Positions 5,156 to 9,890 of a stretch of 9,890 nucleotides of DNA are shown one piece after another. Below the pieces are notes generated by a model, which did no database searches, had not been told where the DNA came from, and saw only the letters and a program-made list of their open reading frames with translations. Origin of the DNA: Microbacteriaceae bacterium. Its GTDB lineage: Bacteria > Actinomycetota > Actinomycetes > Actinomycetales > Microbacteriaceae. Numbering within the stretch: position 1 is the first letter of the stretch; each line of letters opens with the position of its first letter. The position numbers and the translations under genes were made by a program. The stretch covers positions 1 through 9,890 of the forward strand of contig DMKW01000081.1 of the NCBI GenBank assembly GCA_003454135.1. Direction: 5' to 3'.

Positions 5156-6639
5156 CAACAACACGCGAACCAACCGGAGCGGAGATCTCCGACGGCACCC
5201 CCAAAACGGCGCTGAGCGGTTCCCTCGGCGTCGGCTCGATCGTCTTCATGGTGGTCGCCGCCGCGGCGCCCCTGACCGTCATCGGAGGTTCGGCGCCACT
5301 CGGAATCCTGCTCGGCGACGGAGTCGGGTTCCCCGCGCTTTTCGCGATCAGCGCCGTCGTTCTGCTGCTGTTCTCCGTCGGATTCGTGGCCATGGCGCGG
5401 GTGATTCCGAAGCCGGGCGGCTTCTTCACCTACGTCGGCCACGGGCTGGGCAAGCCGGCGGGGCTCGCGACCGCCTACCTCGCCCTGCTCACCTACACCG
5501 CGGTGCAGATCGCCGTGCACGGGTATGTCGGGTACATCCTGAGCGTCACGATCAAGAGCATCGGTGGCCCCGACCTGCCCTGGTGGCTCTATTCGCTCGC
5601 GGTAATTCTCGTCGTTGGCGTGCTTGGCTACCGGCATATCGACCTGAGTTCGCGAGTGCTCGGGGTGCTGCTCATCGGCGAGGTGGGCATCGTGCTCGTC
5701 CTGGCGGCGGCGGTCATCATCTCGGGAGGTCCTGAGGGGCTATCGCTCGCCCCCTTCGCTCCGAGCGCTGTGGTCTCCGGATCTCCGGGTATCGGCCTGA
5801 TGTTCGCGATCGCGGCCTTCATCGGGTTCGAGTCGACGGCAATCTTCAGGGATGAGGCGCGCACGCCGCACCGCACCATTCCCCGGGCGACCTACATCGC
5901 CGTCATCGGCATCGGAGTGTTCTACACCTTCGCGTCGTGGGCACTGGTGATGGCGTGGGGGCCGAGCAAGGTGGTCGCCCAGGCGGCGAAGGACCCCGGC
6001 TCGATGGTGATTCTGACGACGCTCAAGTACCTGGGTCCCGTCGGCGAGGCCGTGCTGAACATTCTGCTCATCACGAGCATGTTCGCCTGCGTGCTGTCGT
6101 TCCACAACGTGATATCCCGCTACCAGCACTCGATGTCGAATTTCGGCCTTCTGCCCACCCGGATCGCCGCGGTTCACCCCAAGCACCTGTCGCCGCACTT
6201 CTCGTCGCTCGCCCAGACGGTGACGGCGGGCGCGCTCATCGGGCTCTCCGCGGTGCTCCACCTGGACCCGGTGCTCGACGTGTTCACCTGGTTCGCCGGC
6301 GTCTCGACCCTCGCGATCGCGATTCTCATGTCGATCACCTCGATCGCCGTGGTCGTCTACTTCGCCCGCACGAAATCGGATCGCCGAGTCTGGAACACGG
6401 TGGTCGCGCCGATCCTCGGGCTCGTCGGCCTGATCGCTTCCGCGATCATCATCGCGGCCAACTTCCCGTTCCTGGTCGGCGACGTCAACGCAAAGGGCGT
6501 TCCGGTCTTCGGCCTCGTGAGCGGCATCCTTCTCGGCATTATCGTTCTCTTCCCGGTGGCAGGCCTCGTGCAGGCCGCCATCCTGCGCAGGAGGAACTCT
6601 GCCGCCTACGAATCCATCACCGACGCCATCAGCGGCTGA
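5152..6639 (+). CDS. APC-superfamily amino acid/amine permease
   Basis: The 495-residue product has about 12 membrane segments. Recognisable APC features are a TM1 ending MVVAAAAPLTVIGGSAPLG (33-51), MARVIPKPGGFFTYVGHGLG (81-100), and the TM6 motif FIGFESTAIFRDEARTPHRT (223-242) followed by IPRA. It differs clearly from the leftward permease, so the two are not a recent duplication and may carry different substrates or directions (uptake versus exchange). The start is set at 5152, with GGAG five bases ahead and the hydrophilic tail MTTTREPTGAEISDGTPKTA before TM1; the frame continues upstream without permease-like sequence. The amine oxidase gene begins 29 bases after its stop, so it is almost certainly co-transcribed and probably supplies that enzyme's amine substrate. 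Substrate identity is inference from this context. Confidence 0.93.
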   Translation: MTTTREPTGAEISDGTPKTALSGSLGVGSIVFMVVAAAAPLTVIGGSAPLGILLGDGVGFPALFAISAVVLLLFSVGFVAMARVIPKPGGFFTYVGHGLGKPAGLATAYLALLTYTAVQIAVHGYVGYILSVTIKSIGGPDLPWWLYSLAVILVVGVLGYRHIDLSSRVLGVLLIGEVGIVLVLAAAVIISGGPEGLSLAPFAPSAVVSGSPGIGLMFAIAAFIGFESTAIFRDEARTPHRTIPRATYIAVIGIGVFYTFASWALVMAWGPSKVVAQAAKDPGSMVILTTLKYLGPVGEAVLNILLITSMFACVLSFHNVISRYQHSMSNFGLLPTRIAAVHPKHLSPHFSSLAQTVTAGALIGLSAVLHLDPVLDVFTWFAGVSTLAIAILMSITSIAVVVYFARTKSDRRVWNTVVAPILGLVGLIASAIIIAANFPFLVGDVNAKGVPVFGLVSGILLGIIVLFPVAGLVQAAILRRRNSAAYESITDAISG

Positions 6640-6668
6640 CCTCTCACCGACAAGCAAGGACAACAGAC

Positions 6669-8621
6669 ATGACAATGACAGACCCCATCACCGCGACCAG
6701 CCCTCTCGCCGACCTGAGTGCGGCGGAGATCGCGCACACCAGGGACCTCGTCACCGCGAGCGCGCTCTTCACCACGACCACGCGGTTCGCCTACGTCGGA
6801 CTCGACGAGCCGCACAAGAACGAGGTGCTCGCCTACCAGTCGGGATCCGGCGACATGCCGGATCGCCGAGTGCGTGTGATGCTTCTCGATCTCGCGACGG
6901 GACACTCGACCGACAACGTGCTCTCCCTCACGACGGGGGAGCTCATCCGCAGCACCGTCCTCGACGGCAGCGCCGGGCAGTTGCCGGTGCTGATCGAGGA
7001 GTTCGACGCGGTCGGTGAGATCGTCGCGACCGACCAGCGCTGGCTCGACGCCCTCGCGGCCCGCGGCATCGACCACGCCGACGTCGTGTGCGTGCCCTTG
7101 TCCGCCGGGCATTACGGCTTTCCGGAGGAGGAGGGCCGACGGATCCTGCGCGTGCTCGCGTTCCGACAGGACTATCCGGAGGACCACCCCTGGGCGCATC
7201 CGGTCGACGGCCTCTGCGCCTATGTGGATGTCGCAGCCAAGACCGTCACTCGACTGGTCGACGCCTCGAACCTTCCGATCCCGGCCGAGAGCGGCAATTT
7301 CGACGATCCGGTCGTGCAGGGTGCGCCGCTCACGTCGCTCAAGCCGATCTCGATCACCCAGCCGGAAGGTCCGAGCTTCGAGGTCGACGGCGACCTCGTG
7401 ACGTGGGGCAACTGGAAGTTCCAGGTCGGCTTCGATTCCCGCGAGGGACTCGTGCTGCGGCAACTCTCGTTCTTCGACGGTGTCGAGGACCGCTCGATCA
7501 TCTACCGGGCCTCGATCGCCGAAATGGTCGTGCCGTACGGCGATCCCTCGCCCGTGCGGTTCTGGCAGAACTACTTCGACACGGGGGAGTACCTGTTCGG
7601 GCGCTTCACCAACTCGCTCGCCCTCGGCTGCGATTGCGTGGGGGAGATCAAGTACTTCGACGCGGTGCTGGCCGACGAGGCGGGCAACCCGCAGACCATT
7701 GCCAACGGGATCTGCATGCACGAGGAGGACTTCGGCACCCTGTGGAAGCACAGCGACATGTTCACGGGGTCGAGCGAGGTGCGCCGATCCAGGCGCCTCG
7801 TGATCAGTTTCTTCACGACCGTCGGCAACTACGATTACGGCTTCTACTGGTACCTCTACCTCGACGGCACGATCGAGTGCGAGGCCAAGCTCACGGGCAT
7901 CCTCTTCACCTCGTCCTACGTGGAGGGCAGCCCGTACGCGAGTGAGGTGGCGCCTGGCCTCGGTGGGCCATACCACCAGCACCTGTTCAGCGCCCGGCTC
8001 GACATGATGGTCGACGGGGTGAGCAATGCCGTGGACGAAGTGGATGCCGTCCGCCTGCCCTTGGGAGCCGACAACCCGCACGGTGGCGCGTTCAGCAAGT
8101 CGGTCACCCGACTCTCACGCGAATCGGATGCCGGCCGCGAGGCGGATTCGAAGGTCGGTCGGGCGTGGCACATCGTCAACACGGAACGCACGAATCGTCT
8201 CGGTCGCAACACGGGCTACGTGCTCATGCCGCAGGAATCGCCGACACTGCTCGCCGACCCGTCGTCGTCCATCGCCGAGCGGGCCGCTTTCGCGACCAAG
8301 CAGCTGTGGGTGACCCGGTATGACCCGGCCGAGCGTTACCCGGCTGGCGACTTCGTCCACCAGAACCCCGGGGGCGACGGCCTGCCGAGGTACATGGCCG
8401 CGGATCGCGCCGTGGATGGCGAGGACATCGTTCTCTGGCATACGTTCGGGCCGACCCACTTCCCCCGCCCGGAAGACTGGCCGGTAATGCCCACCGACTA
8501 CGCGAAGTTCACGCTCAAGCCATACGGGTTCTTCGATCGCAACCCTGCGCTCAACGTTCCGCCTAGCGAGACCGTGCACGAATGCTCGCACGGTGGTGAC
8601 GCGCACCACCACGGCCACTGA
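6669..8621 (+). CDS. Copper-containing primary-amine oxidase (topaquinone enzyme)
   Basis: This 650-residue protein oxidises primary amines to aldehydes, releasing ammonia and H2O2. It matches the Arthrobacter phenylethylamine/histamine oxidase type in length and through nearly every motif. The catalytic base is Asp304 in QNYFDTGEYLFG. The topaquinone precursor is Tyr388 in TVGNYDYGFYWY. The copper ligands are His436 and His438 in PYHQHLFSAR and His597 in PTHFPRPEDWPVMP. All are present, so it should self-process its cofactor when copper is available. Small N2- and N3-type domains precede the large catalytic C-terminal domain. There is no signal peptide, so it is cytoplasmic and amine import is needed, consistent with the permease just upstream. 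The start is ATG at 6669 with AAGGA eight bases ahead. The C-terminus ends in a metal-binding-like tail (HECSHGGDAHHHGH: six His and one Cys). Substrate choice (phenylethylamine, tyramine or histamine) cannot be decided from sequence. Such genes are often labelled tynA or as phenylethylamine oxidase. Confidence 0.98.
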   Translation: MTMTDPITATSPLADLSAAEIAHTRDLVTASALFTTTTRFAYVGLDEPHKNEVLAYQSGSGDMPDRRVRVMLLDLATGHSTDNVLSLTTGELIRSTVLDGSAGQLPVLIEEFDAVGEIVATDQRWLDALAARGIDHADVVCVPLSAGHYGFPEEEGRRILRVLAFRQDYPEDHPWAHPVDGLCAYVDVAAKTVTRLVDASNLPIPAESGNFDDPVVQGAPLTSLKPISITQPEGPSFEVDGDLVTWGNWKFQVGFDSREGLVLRQLSFFDGVEDRSIIYRASIAEMVVPYGDPSPVRFWQNYFDTGEYLFGRFTNSLALGCDCVGEIKYFDAVLADEAGNPQTIANGICMHEEDFGTLWKHSDMFTGSSEVRRSRRLVISFFTTVGNYDYGFYWYLYLDGTIECEAKLTGILFTSSYVEGSPYASEVAPGLGGPYHQHLFSARLDMMVDGVSNAVDEVDAVRLPLGADNPHGGAFSKSVTRLSRESDAGREADSKVGRAWHIVNTERTNRLGRNTGYVLMPQESPTLLADPSSSIAERAAFATKQLWVTRYDPAERYPAGDFVHQNPGGDGLPRYMAADRAVDGEDIVLWHTFGPTHFPRPEDWPVMPTDYAKFTLKPYGFFDRNPALNVPPSETVHECSHGGDAHHHGH

Positions 8622-8635
8622 CGGGCCGGCATCCC

Positions 8636-9163
8636 GTGGAGTTGCTGCATTCGGCAGCCATCGTTCCCGCCGTCGTGGCCGCGTGCTGCGCGGCGGGAGC
8701 GAGGCGGCACCTGCTCGGCAGCGTGTTGCCGTCACTGTTGATGATCCTGTCGATGCTCGACCTCGCGAGCGGTTCCGGGGTGCTGTGGCCGATCGCGTGG
8801 GTGGCGCTGCTGCTCGCGGTCTCCCCGGTGCCCGTGGCGATGGCGCGACGGGGCGGAATGCCGATCGGCCGCATGTCTCCACCGGAGATGGCCCTTCACA
8901 CGAGCATCGGTCTCGTCGTGATGGCGGCGCTCACCGCGTTCGGAGGGTCGAAACCGATGGAACAGGCCGGCCATCACACGATGCCCCCAGTGTTGATGGC
9001 GGTCGTGGGCATCGTGGTCGGCGTCTATCTCGTGTTCACGGTCGTGCTCGCGGGATCCCTTTCTCGGGCGCCACGTCGATCCGCGCTCCTCGAGGTGGAG
9101 GTGGCGGGCATGGGAGTCTCGATTGCGCTCATGGCGATCGCGGGGTTCTGGATGGCAGGCTGA
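8636..9163 (+). CDS. Met-rich integral membrane protein, unknown function
   Basis: This 175-residue protein has five or six hydrophobic segments (about 5-22, 29-45, 49-70, 88-103, 118-140 and 155-173). I do not recognise the family. It holds 14 methionines, many clustered as MILSM (36-40), MPIGRM and PEMALH (75-88), and MEQAGHHTMPP (108-118), plus Cys17-Cys18 and five His. Met, His and Cys at membrane positions are often seen in copper-binding proteins. The gene follows the copper amine oxidase by 14 bases and is surely in its operon, so copper supply or storage is an attractive guess, but it remains inference. The GTG at 8636 is the likely start because it gives a complete first membrane segment; the ribosome binding site is weak, suggesting coupling to the oxidase gene. 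The frame is open from 8600, and a start at a later ATG (8741) is possible but would lose that segment. Confidence 0.75.
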   Translation: MELLHSAAIVPAVVAACCAAGARRHLLGSVLPSLLMILSMLDLASGSGVLWPIAWVALLLAVSPVPVAMARRGGMPIGRMSPPEMALHTSIGLVVMAALTAFGGSKPMEQAGHHTMPPVLMAVVGIVVGVYLVFTVVLAGSLSRAPRRSALLEVEVAGMGVSIALMAIAGFWMAG

Positions 9164-9320
9164 CGGGAATGCGGTCATGACGGGTTCCGTCGCGGGCGCG
9201 GCACACATCCTTTTCCCAGCAGCTCGCGGAATCAAAAGCCCCCGTCAGGCGTTGAATTTGCAAGGTGACAGTTGTGCGGCAACTCGCGCGATCGCGCCTC
9301 GAGCAAAGAAGGAGGTCCCA

Positions 9321-9782
9321 GTGGGAAGACTGAATGAGGAAGTCGAAGACGCCACCGGGACGGTAGTGAAGTATCGGCGCCACGCCAACGGCCGCGGACT
9401 GGTTTCGCCCCGAGCACGTGTTGAACCGAGCGCTTTCGTCTCGTCCACGGCGTACGTCGAGGCTGAAGCGAGAGTGGGCGATGGGTCGTCGATCGGTGCG
9501 GGAAGCTGGATCGATCAGGGCGTGATCATCGGCGAACGGGTGTTCGTGGGCCAGAACGTGCACGTCGGGCGCGACAGCCAGGTGGGGAGCGGGGCCAGAC
9601 TGGGCAGTCACTCGCGCATCGGCAGCAACGTGCTCATCGCGAGCGGCGTTCGCATCGAGCCGGATGCGGTGGTGAGCGATGACGCGGTGATACACGCCCC
9701 GCAGCGGGCGCAGCGCGCCCCGAGCCGTCGTCATGCCTCCGGCGGGAGACAGAGCCACTATTCGGCGGACGAAGCCGCCTAA
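9321..9782 (+). CDS. Small hexapeptide-repeat (left-handed beta-helix) protein
   Basis: The 153-residue protein carries imperfect hexapeptide repeats from about residue 27 to 125: LVSPRARVEPSAFVSSTAYV, VGDGSSIGAGSWI, IGERVFVGQNVHVG, VGSGARLGSHSRIGSNVLIA. The [LIV]-G-X4 rhythm is that of LpxA-type acyltransferases and gamma carbonic anhydrases, which trimerise into a triangular prism. Only about five helical turns are present and no second domain, so it is short for a typical acyltransferase. The His81 in QNVHVG could be catalytic or chance. The last 27 residues are basic and low complexity. The GTG start is chosen for a near-perfect ribosome binding site (AAGGAGG, 9309-9315, five bases ahead). 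It is separated by 157 bases from the membrane protein gene, so it probably has its own promoter. Function unknown; sugar or acyl modification is only a family-based guess. Confidence 0.85.
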   Translation: MGRLNEEVEDATGTVVKYRRHANGRGLVSPRARVEPSAFVSSTAYVEAEARVGDGSSIGAGSWIDQGVIIGERVFVGQNVHVGRDSQVGSGARLGSHSRIGSNVLIASGVRIEPDAVVSDDAVIHAPQRAQRAPSRRHASGGRQSHYSADEAA

Positions 9783-9808
9783 GTCGACGCCCCCTCATCC
9801 GCCCTCTT

Positions 9809-9890
9809 CCGAAATCCATGCAGACCGGGCCGCTCAACGGCGTGTTGCATACCGGAAGTCGGCGTGTCGCGAGCAATGCATGGATTTCGG
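9809..9890. repeat. 14-bp inverted repeat enclosing a structured element
   Basis: CCGAAATCCATGCA (9809-9822) and TGCATGGATTTCGG (9877-9890) are perfect inverted copies, separated by 54 bases. The interior can fold further: GCCG-CTCAA-CGGC (9829-9841), TTGC (9845-9848) with GCAA (9873-9876), and inside it CCG-GAAGT-CGG (9852-9862). The element lies 27 bases after the hexapeptide gene's stop and reaches the window edge. It could be a terminator, a dispersed intergenic repeat, or the end of a mobile element. A minus-strand open frame crosses it but shows no protein character. Confidence 0.7.

Noticed and set aside
5937..6668. Long upstream extension of the amine oxidase frame
   Set aside because: The upstream part is a shadow of the permease gene. 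The AAGGA site and amine oxidase similarity set the start at 6669.
6606..8081. 491-residue minus-strand frame across the amine oxidase
   Set aside because: It lies opposite a certain gene and has a low-complexity Arg/Glu/His-rich composition and no recognisable domain.
9634..9876. Minus-strand 80-residue frame crossing the terminal inverted repeat
   Set aside because: It overlaps the hexapeptide gene and the structured repeat, and has no ribosome binding site or domain.
1..9890. CRISPR arrays, tRNA or rRNA genes, insertion sequences with transposase
   Set aside because: No regularly spaced direct repeats, cloverleaf tRNA with consensus arms, rRNA segments or transposase-like frames were found on either strand by eye.

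Overview
The window is about 9.9 kb of high-GC DNA. Its gene style points to a high-GC Gram-positive actinobacterium, most likely family Microbacteriaceae. The reasons are the S15 sequence, strong GC bias at third codon positions, GGAG-type ribosome binding sites, and an Arthrobacter-like copper amine oxidase. The family assignment is inference; no rRNA or tRNA gene is visible.

Layout. (1) Positions 1-263 hold no gene but include the promoter-like region of the first gene. (2) 264-1863: two tandem paralogous NERD-domain genes. The second keeps the nuclease-type motif and has a C-terminal membrane anchor. The first is shorter, has lost key motif residues and lacks the anchor. Their upstream regions look alike, as if gene and promoter were duplicated together. 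(3) 1864-2312: a decayed, frameshifted scrap of a zinc alcohol dehydrogenase, a 20-bp inverted repeat, and the leader of rpsO. (4) 2313-2582: rpsO (ribosomal protein S15), followed by a perfect 30-nt palindromic terminator. The gene after it is a convergent regulator, not the often-seen pnp. (5) 2692-9163: a divergently organised amine-use cluster. Leftward is an APC-family permease whose stop overlaps the start of an IclR-family regulator. Rightward are a possible 14-codon leader ORF, a second APC permease, a topaquinone copper amine oxidase with complete catalytic residues, and a Met-rich membrane protein. (6) 9321-9782: a small hexapeptide-repeat (left-handed beta-helix) protein. (7) The last 82 bases form a 14-bp inverted-repeat structure that may be a dispersed repeat.

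How the genes could work together (inference from family knowledge). One or both permeases would import a primary amine such as phenylethylamine, tyramine or histamine. The copper amine oxidase would convert it to an aldehyde, ammonia and H2O2. The IclR protein would control the cluster from the 211-bp divergent intergenic region, which contains a perfect AATGAGAC-N14-GTCTCATT repeat. The His/Cys-rich tail of the oxidase and the Met-rich membrane protein after it suggest a possible copper-handling link. No aldehyde dehydrogenase lies in the window, so the pathway is incomplete here.
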